Positions 51,515 to 59,730 of a stretch of 64,000 nucleotides of DNA are shown here, piece by piece (position 1 is the stretch's first letter; each line of letters opens with the position of its first letter). The translations under genes were made by a program, and so were the position numbers. Where the stretch lies: assembly GCF_000682695.1 (NCBI RefSeq), contig NZ_AWFG01000030.1, forward strand, positions 62,001 through 126,000, given 5' to 3'. The notes under the pieces are model-generated. The model worked only from the letters and a program-made list of their open reading frames with translations, was not told where the DNA came from and did not search any database. The stretch is from Hyphomonas chukchiensis. GTDB taxonomy: Bacteria; Pseudomonadota; Alphaproteobacteria; Caulobacterales; Hyphomonadaceae.

Positions 51515-53755
51515 CTAGAAGCTGTAGTCCAGCCGCACGCCATAGGTGCGCGGGTCTGACCGGAACGTATTGTAGCCGATGAAGCCATAGCCCGAGAGGG
51601 CATAGTCTTCATCGGTCAGGTTCCGGCCCCAGAGGGTCAGGCTGAGCCCCGTATCGACAAAGGCGAACGTCGCCTCGGCCTGAACGGTCGTGAAAGCCTT
51701 CTGCATCCGCGTTTCAAGGCCTTCCGGGTCCAGATAATAGTCGCCGCGATACTTCGCATGGGCCGCAAGGCTTGCGTCCACGCCCGGTGTCAGCGCAAAG
51801 TCATAACGTGCGCCGAGCGTCGCCGACACATCCGACGCAAAAGGCAGGGGATTGCCGTCAAAGGCCGCAGCGTTGCCGCCGATGTCGGAGGACTGGCCGA
51901 TTTCCGTGTCCAGCAGGGTCAGCCCGGCATCCAGCGTCAGGGCCTCGGTCGCCGCCCATGTCACATCGGCTTCGGCGCCATAGACGGTCGCGGCATCAAG
52001 GTTCGACAGCGAGTTCGACGTGATGCTCGATCCGTCCGGCAGCGGAAAGTTCACGAAGATGCGCGCCTGCGGCGAATCATAATCCTGCCAGAAGGCCGCC
52101 AGCGTCCATGTCAGCGCCTCCGTGGGCCGCGCCTTGTAGCCGACCTCGTAGGCCGTTACGGACTCTGCTGAGAAGAGGCCCTCATCGGCAAAATGCGTCG
52201 CATTGTTCTGCACTTCGCCATTGAACCCGCCGGACTTGTAGCTGTTCGCGACAGAGGCATAGGCCGTGCCGGGGCCAAGGTCATAGGCGAGGGCGGCATT
52301 GCCGCTGAGGCGCGTCTCATCAATCGTGTTGGACCCATAGGCGAGGCCAAGTCCGCTGACATTATTGTATCCGATGGTGCCGTCCTCGAACACATGCCGC
52401 CCGCTGCCGTGCCCGTCGATTTCCTCATGCGTGACGCGCAGGCCGAGCGTGGCGGTCAGCCGGTCTGTCAGGTCGAAACCATTGTGCGTGAAGGCCGCGA
52501 GCGTGTCGCGCGACTGGTTGATATCGGTCACCAGCGTCATCGCACGGCTCGGCGATACGGGCGTGGGCCCCGCGCGGCTGGCTGCGCCGACATAGGGGCA
52601 GGTGCCGATGAGTGTGGCCTTGTCCAGCTCGCCGCACCAGATCGTATAGGTCTGGCTGAAGTCGTCGATCGAGGCGCTGAGGCCGAACAGGGTGTAACCG
52701 CCGGTCCAGTCCGTCTGCAAGCGGAATTCCTGCGAATACTGCCGGAACGAGCGGTCATAGGAAAGGTTCGCGCTGAGCGCTGCATTGCCGAACAGGGCAG
52801 GCGCGCCGTCAAAGTCGAAGCCATATTGCTGTTGATAGCCTTCGAACGCCGTCAGCGACGAAAGCTCCCAGCGGCCAAGGTCACGTACATAGTCCACCGA
52901 AACGCCATAGAAGGCATTGTCCGTGTCCTGCGTGCCGGTGCCTTCAACCGCGATCTCATGGTCGCCAAGGTCGAGGCTGTCATTGCGCGGCGAGGCATTG
53001 ACGCCATTGTCTTCCTCATAATGCGTGCGCACCAGCAGGCGGCCGCCCAGCATCTCGTCCCAGTTGAGGCCAAGGCGCAGGCCAAACTCGTCACGCACGC
53101 CGCCGGCGTCTTCCGGCCCGGCCACATTGTCGAGCGCCGCATCCCGCGACAGGTAGCGCCCGGCAAGGCGATAGCTGAACCCGCCGCCGAGGCTCTCGCC
53201 ATAGGCGCCGCCAAGGTCCACGCGGTTGAAGTTGCCATAGCCTGCGCTCAGGTAACGTGACTGGTCTTCGCCCGGCGTGGCGGTGATGAAATTGATCGCG
53301 CCGCCGGAAGCATTGCGGCCATAGAGCGTGCCCTGCGGGCCTTTCAGCACTTCGATCCGCTCAAGATCGTACAGCATCAGGCCGGTCTGCACATTGGTGG
53401 CCAAATATACGCCATCTGCATAAACCGCCGCGGCGCCGGGCGTCAGCGCCTGATGGTCCACCGCGCCAATGCCGCGGATCTGGAAGGCCACCTGCGTGCC
53501 ATTGGCCACCGCCGCATCGACGCCCGTCAGCAGGTCCGTCACGTCCTCGGCGCCGAGATAGGCATTGGCGAGTTTCAGGTCGTCGGCGCCAATCACGCTG
53601 ACAGACATCGGAATGTCGCTCAGCGGCGTCGCGCCCGGCACAGCGGTCGTCACGACCGGGTCGAGACGCTTCGTGGCATCCTCGGTCTGGGCAAGGGCCG
53701 GGGCGGCAAGGGAGAGCAGAACAAGCGAGGCGGGGAGGGCGCAGGATGATTTCAT
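51515..53755 (-). CDS. TonB-dependent outer-membrane receptor
   Basis: A 746-residue receptor. A signal peptide (to about residue 22, ALAQT) is followed by a degenerate TonB box region, the plug (PMSVSVIGADDLK, QIRGIGAVDHQALTPG, LERIEVLKGPQGTLYGRNASGGAINFIT) and a beta-barrel ending in the C-terminal Phe (YGVRLDYSF). A perfect palindrome (53784-53800) lies 29 bases upstream. The substrate is unknown; a LacI-type site suggests a carbohydrate. It is downstream of regA on the same strand. Confidence 0.92.
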   Translation of the reverse strand: MKSSCALPASLVLLSLAAPALAQTEDATKRLDPVVTTAVPGATPLSDIPMSVSVIGADDLKLANAYLGAEDVTDLLTGVDAAVANGTQVAFQIRGIGAVDHQALTPGAAAVYADGVYLATNVQTGLMLYDLERIEVLKGPQGTLYGRNASGGAINFITATPGEDQSRYLSAGYGNFNRVDLGGAYGESLGGGFSYRLAGRYLSRDAALDNVAGPEDAGGVRDEFGLRLGLNWDEMLGGRLLVRTHYEEDNGVNASPRNDSLDLGDHEIAVEGTGTQDTDNAFYGVSVDYVRDLGRWELSSLTAFEGYQQQYGFDFDGAPALFGNAALSANLSYDRSFRQYSQEFRLQTDWTGGYTLFGLSASIDDFSQTYTIWCGELDKATLIGTCPYVGAASRAGPTPVSPSRAMTLVTDINQSRDTLAAFTHNGFDLTDRLTATLGLRVTHEEIDGHGSGRHVFEDGTIGYNNVSGLGLAYGSNTIDETRLSGNAALAYDLGPGTAYASVANSYKSGGFNGEVQNNATHFADEGLFSAESVTAYEVGYKARPTEALTWTLAAFWQDYDSPQARIFVNFPLPDGSSITSNSLSNLDAATVYGAEADVTWAATEALTLDAGLTLLDTEIGQSSDIGGNAAAFDGNPLPFASDVSATLGARYDFALTPGVDASLAAHAKYRGDYYLDPEGLETRMQKAFTTVQAEATFAFVDTGLSLTLWGRNLTDEDYALSGYGFIGYNTFRSDPRTYGVRLDYSF

Positions 53756-53783
53756 CCGGCGCGATTAGGCCAGTTGAGAATCC

Positions 53784-53800
53784 TTTGCAACCGTTGCAAA
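53784..53800. promoter_or_regulatory. Palindromic operator before the TonB receptor
   Basis: TTTGCAACCGTTGCAAA: seven-base arms with a three-base centre, all arm bases complementary. The form fits a LacI-family operator and differs from the pectin-locus site, so a second regulator, not in this window, is implied. Confidence 0.7.
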
Positions 53801-53814
53801 CATTACGATTTGCC

Positions 53815-53828
53815 TGACGCTTGCGTCA
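53815..53828. repeat. Inverted repeat between regA and the receptor gene
   Basis: TGACGC-TT-GCGTCA, a six-base-arm palindrome 34 bases after the regA stop. It could be a terminator stem without a U-run or a second operator. Confidence 0.4.
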
Positions 53829-53861
53829 GCATTTCAGGCGCAAAAAAACCTGTTAGCGCCC

Positions 53862-54434
53862 TCAGCGCGGAGCGCGTTTCGCGAGGATCCGCTGCAGCGT
53901 GCGGCGGTGCATGTTGAGGCGGCGGGCCGTCTCGGACACATTGTGATTGCACAGCTCGTACACGCGCTGGATATGCTCCCAACGCACGCGGTCGGCCGAC
54001 ATCGGATTTTCCGGCGGTGCCGGTTTTTCGTCCTTCGTGGCCGTGAGCGCACGGATGATATCGTCCACATCGGCCGGTTTCGACAGATAGTCGACCGCGC
54101 CAGCCTTCACTGCCGCAACAGCGGTCGCAATGGCGCCATAACCCGTAAGGATCACGGCGCGCGCATCGGGCCGGAACTTTTGCAGCACTTCCACCACATC
54201 AAGGCCGCTGCCGTCTTCCAGGCGCAGGTCCAGCACGGCAAAGGCAGGCGGGTTCATGCGGGCAATATCCTTGCCCTCACTGACGGTCGAGACGGCGGAA
54301 ACCACAAAGCCGCGCTGGGCCAGGGCCCGCGCCATGCGTTGTACGAACGGGCCATCGTCATCCATCACAAGGCAGGAACGGTCTTCCACGCCCTTGAGGC
54401 TTTCATGCACGTTAACTGTCACCGGGCGGTCCAT
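53862..54434 (-). CDS. regA: Redox response regulator RegA/ActR/PrrA
   Basis: A 190-residue regulator: receiver domain with LVMDDDGPFVQRMARAL, the phospho-acceptor Asp in FAVLDLRLEDGSGLDVV and ILTGYGAIATAVAAVKAGAVDYLSKP, then a Fis-type helix-turn-helix (HNVSETARRLNMHRRTLQRILAKR) whose sequence is strongly conserved in RegA. It controls respiration and energy genes in response to redox state. It lies 50 bases after regB on the same strand. Confidence 0.94.
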   Translation of the reverse strand: MDRPVTVNVHESLKGVEDRSCLVMDDDGPFVQRMARALAQRGFVVSAVSTVSEGKDIARMNPPAFAVLDLRLEDGSGLDVVEVLQKFRPDARAVILTGYGAIATAVAAVKAGAVDYLSKPADVDDIIRALTATKDEKPAPPENPMSADRVRWEHIQRVYELCNHNVSETARRLNMHRRTLQRILAKRAPR

Positions 54435-54484
54435 GGCCGCGTTCCTTCTTGCGATTCAGATTCAATATAGGCCTTTTGCACGGC

Positions 54485-55852
54485 TTAGGCCAATTTAGAA
54501 GCCTCAAGTGCGGCGCGCGGCCACATCGCCTGTACAACGGCGCCGCGTTTCGGCGGTGTGCGGTTGCGCGTGGCGATGCGCCCGCCGGTGCGTTCAATCA
54601 GTGTCTTGGCAATGAAAAAGCCAAGTCCCATGTCCCCGCCGCCGAGCTGGGCCTCGCTGCGCTGGGAGACATAGGGCTCGCCCAGTTTCGGCATGACTTC
54701 GGCCGCAAAGCCGGGGCCGTCATCGGTGATCGTGATCAGCACCTGGTCGTTCGTCCATGAAGCAACCGCCGTGACGCGCGTGTCGGCAAAGCTGACGGCA
54801 TTCTCGATGAACGCGCCGAGCGCATGCAGGATTTCAGGGCTGCGATTGATGATCGGGGCTTTCGCCTCGCCGCGTTCGCCCGGACCGGCACGCACGATCA
54901 GGTCCACGCCGAGGCCCTTGAAGGGCGCCGCCGACTCTTCCACCAGCGCATCCAGCGGCATCAACGCATGGACAATATCCGTCGCCTCGCGGGCCTCGCG
55001 AATGGTCGCCAGAATGGACCGGCAACGGTCCGCCTGTTCCGCGATCAGGCGCACATCTTCCATATGGGGGTCATCGGGGTCGAGTTCGGCCAGCAATTCC
55101 TTCGACACGAGGTGGATGGTGGCCAGCGGCGTGCCGAGTTCATGCGTCGTCATGGCCGACATGGCGCCCAGCGCCGACAGTTTCTGCTCCCGGGCCATCA
55201 CGACGCTTGCCGCATCGAGCGCACGCACGAGCCGGGCCTCATCCTGGCTGACGCGCACGGCGGAAAGGGAGAAGAAGACAAGGCCCACGGCCAGCGCCGT
55301 GAACTGGCCCCACTGGAAGAGCGGCGGCAGGCTGATCACTTCGCCATTCAGCCAGGGCAGGGGAAGGGCCACGAACGGCATCAAGGCGGCCAGTAAAAGG
55401 GCCAGAACGGCCACCAAAGTCGCCCGCATCTGCGACACGGACAAGGCCGCAACGGTCACCGGCGCCAGCAGCAGCAGCAGGAACGGGTTCGACAGCCCGC
55501 CCGTCGCGGTAATCAGCGCGGCCAGCTGAAGCGTATCGAAGGCCAGCTGCAGGCTCGCCTCCCAGCCGCGCGTCAGGCGCTGGCTCTGGAAGGCAAAGGC
55601 GAGGAAGACGTTGAGCCAGGCCGAGGCGGCGATAATCGCCAGGCAGAGCGCCAGCGGCAGCTCGAAACCCAGCACGAAGGCCACGAACAGTACCGCCGCC
55701 GTTTGTCCAGCCACTGCCAGCCAGCGCAGCGTGATGAAGGTGCGCAGCCGTGTGCGGCCCAGCGCCGACTGGGCCGAACCGAGCCCCTCAGGGGCCAGCG
55801 TGAACACGGCATCGTCAAGGCCGTAACGGGAGTCGCGGGTGATATCGTCCAT
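54485..55852 (-). CDS. regB: Redox sensor histidine kinase RegB/PrrB
   Basis: A 455-residue kinase with six membrane helices. It has the quinone-linked GGLSNPF motif (residues 118-124), the phospho-acceptor His237 in MTTHELGTPLATI, the redox-active Cys277 in QADRCRSIL, and ATP-binding boxes ALGAFIENAVSFA, TDDGPGF and GDMGLGFFIAKTLIER. All the known redox elements are kept, so it should switch off under oxidising conditions and phosphorylate RegA under reducing ones. It is divergent from senC. Confidence 0.95.
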   Translation of the reverse strand: MDDITRDSRYGLDDAVFTLAPEGLGSAQSALGRTRLRTFITLRWLAVAGQTAAVLFVAFVLGFELPLALCLAIIAASAWLNVFLAFAFQSQRLTRGWEASLQLAFDTLQLAALITATGGLSNPFLLLLLAPVTVAALSVSQMRATLVAVLALLLAALMPFVALPLPWLNGEVISLPPLFQWGQFTALAVGLVFFSLSAVRVSQDEARLVRALDAASVVMAREQKLSALGAMSAMTTHELGTPLATIHLVSKELLAELDPDDPHMEDVRLIAEQADRCRSILATIREAREATDIVHALMPLDALVEESAAPFKGLGVDLIVRAGPGERGEAKAPIINRSPEILHALGAFIENAVSFADTRVTAVASWTNDQVLITITDDGPGFAAEVMPKLGEPYVSQRSEAQLGGGDMGLGFFIAKTLIERTGGRIATRNRTPPKRGAVVQAMWPRAALEASKLA

Positions 55853-55914
55853 GCAATGCTTATGCGTCAGCGTGACCCTTGCGCCAAGCTATGCGTTGGC
55901 GGCATATCGCGGCC

Positions 55915-56547
55915 ATGACCTTTCCCTATCGTACCCTGATCGCCGCGCTGGGCGCCATTGCCGCCACCGCCTGTTCCCCGTCCGGCCCTGCCGATGCGCC
56001 CGAAGGCGCCAAGTCCGGCGGCACAAAGTCCGGCTGTCTCAGCCGTGCCTATCCGGAGATTGGCGGGCCCATCTCGCTGGTCAATGACAAGGGGGAGGCG
56101 GTCACGCAGGACACGTTCAAGGGCCACCCGACGCTGATCTATTTCGGCTTCACCTACTGCCCGGACGTCTGCCCGATGACGCTGGTCACCGTGGCGCGGG
56201 CCTACAAGATGCTGCCCGAAGGCGTGGAACCGCCGCAGACGCTGCTGATCTCGATCGACCCGGAGCGCGATACGCCTGAAAAGCTCAGCGAATATGTCGC
56301 GACCTCAGCATTCCCGGACAATCTGGTCGGGCTGACCGGCACGCCGGAACAGGTCCGCGCCGCGGCGCAGGCCTTCATTGCCGACTATTCCCGCGTCGAT
56401 GATCCCAACAGCACCGCCGGCTACACGATGGACCATACGAGCCTGCTCTACCTCATGGACAAGGACTGGAACCTGAAGACCTTCTTCACCCATGATGACA
56501 CGAGCGAGACTATTGCCGCCTGCCTCGCCGATGTGCTGGGCGAGTAG
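55915..56547 (+). CDS. SCO1/SenC/PrrC copper chaperone-like protein
   Basis: A 210-residue thioredoxin-fold protein with a lipoprotein-like signal (AIAATAC). The copper motif is FTYCPDVCPMT, and the conserved distal His is in MDHTSLLYLMD. It helps load the CuA or other copper site of cytochrome oxidase. It sits divergent from regB, as in the classical regB-senC-regA loci. The ATG at 55915 is chosen; earlier codons overlap the regB promoter. Confidence 0.92.
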   Translation: MTFPYRTLIAALGAIAATACSPSGPADAPEGAKSGGTKSGCLSRAYPEIGGPISLVNDKGEAVTQDTFKGHPTLIYFGFTYCPDVCPMTLVTVARAYKMLPEGVEPPQTLLISIDPERDTPEKLSEYVATSAFPDNLVGLTGTPEQVRAAAQAFIADYSRVDDPNSTAGYTMDHTSLLYLMDKDWNLKTFFTHDDTSETIAACLADVLGE

Positions 56548-56559
56548 GCGGCATTAGGC

Positions 56560-57342
56560 TTAGGCGGCGGTCCAGCCGCCATCGATGGAGAGTTCCGCGC
56601 CATTGATCTGGTCGGCATCCGGCGAGCAGAGGAAGGCCGCAAAGCCGGCAATCTGTTCGACCGTGACGAATTGCTTGGTCGGCTGGGCGTCCAGAATGAC
56701 GTTCTTGATCACGTCTTCCTTCGACATGCCCCGCGCCTTGGCCGTGTCGGCAATCTGTCCGTCAACGAGCGGTGTGTGCACATAGCCGGGACAGATAAGG
56801 TTGCAGCGCACGCCATGCTCGGCGCCTTCAAGGGCCGTCACCTTGGTGAGCCCGGCGAGGCCATGCTTGGCCGTGACATAGGCTGACTTGAACGGCGAGG
56901 CGACCTTGGCATGGGCGCTGCCCGTGTTGAGGATGCGCCCCCAGCCCTTTTCCTTCATGCCCGTGAGGGCCATGCGCGTCGTATGGAAGGCCGCTGTCAG
57001 GTTGAGGGCGATGATCAGGTCCCATTTCGCGGTCGGGAATTCCTCGATGGGCGCGACATATTGCACGCCGGCATTGTTCACGAGGATGTCTGCGCCGCCA
57101 AAGTCGCGGGCGACATAGCCCATCATGCCTTCAATCGCGTCCGGGTTGGTAAGGTCGGCACTCGAATAACCGACTTTCACACCGAATTCCTTTTCCATAC
57201 CGGCACGTTCGGCCTCGATTTCCGCTTCGTCTCCAAATCCGTTGAGCACGACATTGCAACCCTCGCGCGCGAACCGCGTCGCGATCGCCTTCCCGATACC
57301 ACTGGTGGATCCGGTGACGAGTGCAGTTTTTCCGCTCAGCAT
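56560..57342 (-). CDS. bdhA: 3-hydroxybutyrate dehydrogenase
   Basis: An SDR enzyme of 260 residues that oxidises D-3-hydroxybutyrate to acetoacetate, the last step in PHB use. It has VTGSTSGIGKAIATRFAREG, NNAGVQYVAPIEEFPTAKWD, NTGSAHAKVASPFKSAYVTAKHG with the catalytic residues, and the specific QIADTAKARGMSKEDVI segment. It matches the PHB theme of phaB/phaR 12 kb away. Confidence 0.94.
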   Translation of the reverse strand: MLSGKTALVTGSTSGIGKAIATRFAREGCNVVLNGFGDEAEIEAERAGMEKEFGVKVGYSSADLTNPDAIEGMMGYVARDFGGADILVNNAGVQYVAPIEEFPTAKWDLIIALNLTAAFHTTRMALTGMKEKGWGRILNTGSAHAKVASPFKSAYVTAKHGLAGLTKVTALEGAEHGVRCNLICPGYVHTPLVDGQIADTAKARGMSKEDVIKNVILDAQPTKQFVTVEQIAGFAAFLCSPDADQINGAELSIDGGWTAA

Positions 57343-57439
57343 GATGAAGTCTCCTTGAGGCGCAGGCGCGCTGTGTTTAGGGATAGGAACGGCCTTGGGA
57401 GGGCCACGGGTTTATACGTGTAGAGGATAGGCAAGTTCG

Positions 57440-57871
57440 ATGGACGGTGAAATCGGTGCTTTCGTTGAGGCTTTCCCTCGTTTTCTGATCTGGACGACAT
57501 CGGCAGGGCTGATGTTACTTGTCGCCAGTACTATTTATGTACTCCTGACGCCGTGGAAAGAACTTGCACTGGTAAAAGGCGGAAACGCCTCCGCCGGCCT
57601 CGCGCTGGCAGGCGCCATCACCGGCCTCGCCATCCCGATCGCGTCCACGCTGGCCTCCAGCGTGTCCCTGCTCGACCTTCTGATCTGGGGCGTCATCGCG
57701 CTGCTGCTACAATTGATCGTGTACCGACTGGTGGATGTCGTGTTGCGCGACCTGCCAAGACGGATCGAGGATGACCAGGCCGGCGCGGCCATCGTGCTGA
57801 TCGCCGCCAAGCTGTCGTCCGCCCTTATTCTGGCCGCCGGATTGTGGGATCCGGCCTTGCAAAGGTTCTAG
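57440..57871 (+). CDS. DUF350 membrane protein
   Basis: A 143-residue protein with four hydrophobic helices, recognised as DUF350 from TPWKELALVKGGNASAGLALAGAITGLAIPIAS and LPRRIEDDQAGAAIVLIAAKL. DUF350 proteins are often partners of membrane stress or potential-sensing systems, but no firm function is known. It lies 22 bases upstream of the trypsin-like protease. Confidence 0.83.
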   Translation: MDGEIGAFVEAFPRFLIWTTSAGLMLLVASTIYVLLTPWKELALVKGGNASAGLALAGAITGLAIPIASTLASSVSLLDLLIWGVIALLLQLIVYRLVDVVLRDLPRRIEDDQAGAAIVLIAAKLSSALILAAGLWDPALQRF

Positions 57872-57893
57872 CGCGCAGGAGGCGCCACCGATC

Positions 57894-58715
57894 ATGAGAT
57901 CGTTTGACTGGGTCCTGTACCTCTTGGTCTTCACCGTCGTGGTCGGAACCCTTTTTGCGAATGAGCGCAGCGCCGATGCGCCCGAGCCGCCGCCCACAAT
58001 GCTGGAATCCGACGGGCCCACCCTGCCGCCGCCGTCCATTCTCGACGAACAGATCCTCGTCCAGGTCGATGAGCCCAAGGATGGCATCGGAACGGCCTTC
58101 GCGGTCAACACGAAGGGCGACTGGGTCACCGCCCGGCACGTCGTCGATGGCTGCAACAGTGTCGGCTTGCTGATCGCGCCGGACCAGTATGTGCCCGCTG
58201 CGCGCGTCACCGTTGACCCGGACCATGACCTCGCCCTGATCTCCACCGGCCGCAGCCCCGCCGCGGTAAAGCTCGATCTCGATTCGCCGCTGCGCGTCGG
58301 GGCCGAGGGCTATCATGTCGGCTATCCGCAAGGCCGGCCCGGTGAAGTGGCCACACGGCTCCTGTCGCGCTCCAAGCTGATCACGCGCGGGCGCCGCGAC
58401 GGGCAGGAGCCGATCCTCGCCTGGGCCGAGATTGGCCGCACACAGGGCCTGACCGGCACGCTGGGCGGCATTTCCGGCGGCCCGGTCTTTGACAAGAATG
58501 GCGGCGTGCGCGGCGTGATCGTCGCCGAAAGCCCGCGCCGGGGCCGTATCTATACGGCGGCGCCGTCTTCCGTGGAGGCCTTCCTGACCAGCCTCAACGT
58601 GCCCATCACCGAAGGCCCGCACGAGCCCTTCACCGCCAATACCTATGGCCCGCAATCGGATAATGCCCGCCGCCGCTTGCAGGTGGTCAAGGTTGCATGC
58701 CAGGTGCGGCCATGA
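57894..58715 (+). CDS. Membrane-anchored trypsin-like serine protease
   Basis: A 273-residue protein: one N-terminal membrane helix (about residues 5-24), a Pro-rich linker and a trypsin-like domain. The catalytic triad is visible: His in VTARHVVDGC, Asp in DPDHDLALIS and Ser in GGISGGPVFD. No PDZ domain follows, so it is not a typical DegP. It should face the periplasm. Its stop overlaps pyrF by four bases (ATGA). Confidence 0.83.
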   Translation: MRSFDWVLYLLVFTVVVGTLFANERSADAPEPPPTMLESDGPTLPPPSILDEQILVQVDEPKDGIGTAFAVNTKGDWVTARHVVDGCNSVGLLIAPDQYVPAARVTVDPDHDLALISTGRSPAAVKLDLDSPLRVGAEGYHVGYPQGRPGEVATRLLSRSKLITRGRRDGQEPILAWAEIGRTQGLTGTLGGISGGPVFDKNGGVRGVIVAESPRRGRIYTAAPSSVEAFLTSLNVPITEGPHEPFTANTYGPQSDNARRRLQVVKVACQVRP

Positions 58716-59623
58716 CCGATTTTGCCAGCCGCCTCGTCGACTCCACACGGGCCCTCGGGCCGCTTTGCGTCGGGATTGACCCGCATCCCGGCCGCGTGCC
58801 CGCCCTGTTCGGCGGCGACACGCCCGAGGGCCTTGCCCGCTGGGGCGAGGCGATTGTTGAACAGGTTTCCGGGCGCGCCGGGGTGATCAAGCCGCAGGTC
58901 GGCCTGTTCGAGCGCCTCGGCCCGGACGGCATGCGCGCCCTGCAGCGCGTCTGCGATGCGGCGAAAGGGGCAGGCCTGATCGTGATCACGGATGCCAAGC
59001 GCGGCGATATCGGCTCGACGGCCGAAGGCTATGCGCAGGCCTATCTCGGCACGAACGCGCCGTTCAAGTCCGATGCGGTGACGGTAAACCCCTATATGGG
59101 CATGGACACGCTCGAGCCCTTCCTCGCGGCGGCTGAAGCGAACGGCAAGGGCGTTGTCGTTCTGGCCCGCACGTCCAATCCTGGTTCGGCCGATTTCCAG
59201 ACGCAGGACATGGGCGGCGCGCCGCTCTATGCCCGTGTGGTCGAAGCCCTTCAGCCCGCGATCGAGCGCCTGACGGGCGCGTCGGGCTGGTCCAGCCTGA
59301 TGCTGGTCGCCGGGGCGACGGGGCCGGACGAGGCCCGCCGCCTGCGCGCGCTGGCACCGTCCTGCCTCATGCTGGTGCCCGGCTATGGCGCGCAAGGCAG
59401 TGGGGCGGCGGATGCGCTGGCGGGTTTCGTGCGGCGCGGCAACCATCTCGAAGGCGGCGTGGTCAACGCCTCCCGCTCGGTGAACTTCCCCGAAGGCGCA
59501 GCCGAGGCGGGTGATCTCGGCGCATGGCAGCGCACCATTGCTGAGGCCATCGCGGCGGCTCAGGCTGATCTCACATCGCTCAGCGGCGTTACGGATCGCG
59601 CCGGAACCCTCGCCAATAGCTGA
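58712..59623 (+). CDS. pyrF: Orotidine-5'-phosphate decarboxylase, type 2
   Basis: Makes UMP from OMP. The 303-residue form is the longer type 2 enzyme: CVGIDPHPGRVPALF, KPQVGLFERLG, the catalytic ITDAKRGDIGSTAEGYA and VLARTSNPGSADFQ. I use the ATG at 58712, which overlaps the upstream protease stop; an ATG at 58697 would add five residues inside that gene. The link to a protease gene is unusual and suggests read-through rather than shared function. Confidence 0.94.
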   Translation: MTDFASRLVDSTRALGPLCVGIDPHPGRVPALFGGDTPEGLARWGEAIVEQVSGRAGVIKPQVGLFERLGPDGMRALQRVCDAAKGAGLIVITDAKRGDIGSTAEGYAQAYLGTNAPFKSDAVTVNPYMGMDTLEPFLAAAEANGKGVVVLARTSNPGSADFQTQDMGGAPLYARVVEALQPAIERLTGASGWSSLMLVAGATGPDEARRLRALAPSCLMLVPGYGAQGSGAADALAGFVRRGNHLEGGVVNASRSVNFPEGAAEAGDLGAWQRTIAEAIAAAQADLTSLSGVTDRAGTLANS

Positions 59624-59730
59624 CCCAGCGAAACGTCTCGACAAATGCCGATCACGTACTAGCATGCGCGCCTGATCAGAGATCGCGACGTCAGAACGCG
59701 ACCAAAACCATACACGGGAGAGAGACGGCC

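Noticed and set aside
57386-57412. GGAAC upstream of the DUF350 gene as an EcfG promoter
   Set aside because: The -10 position reads CGGG/GGGT rather than CGTT.
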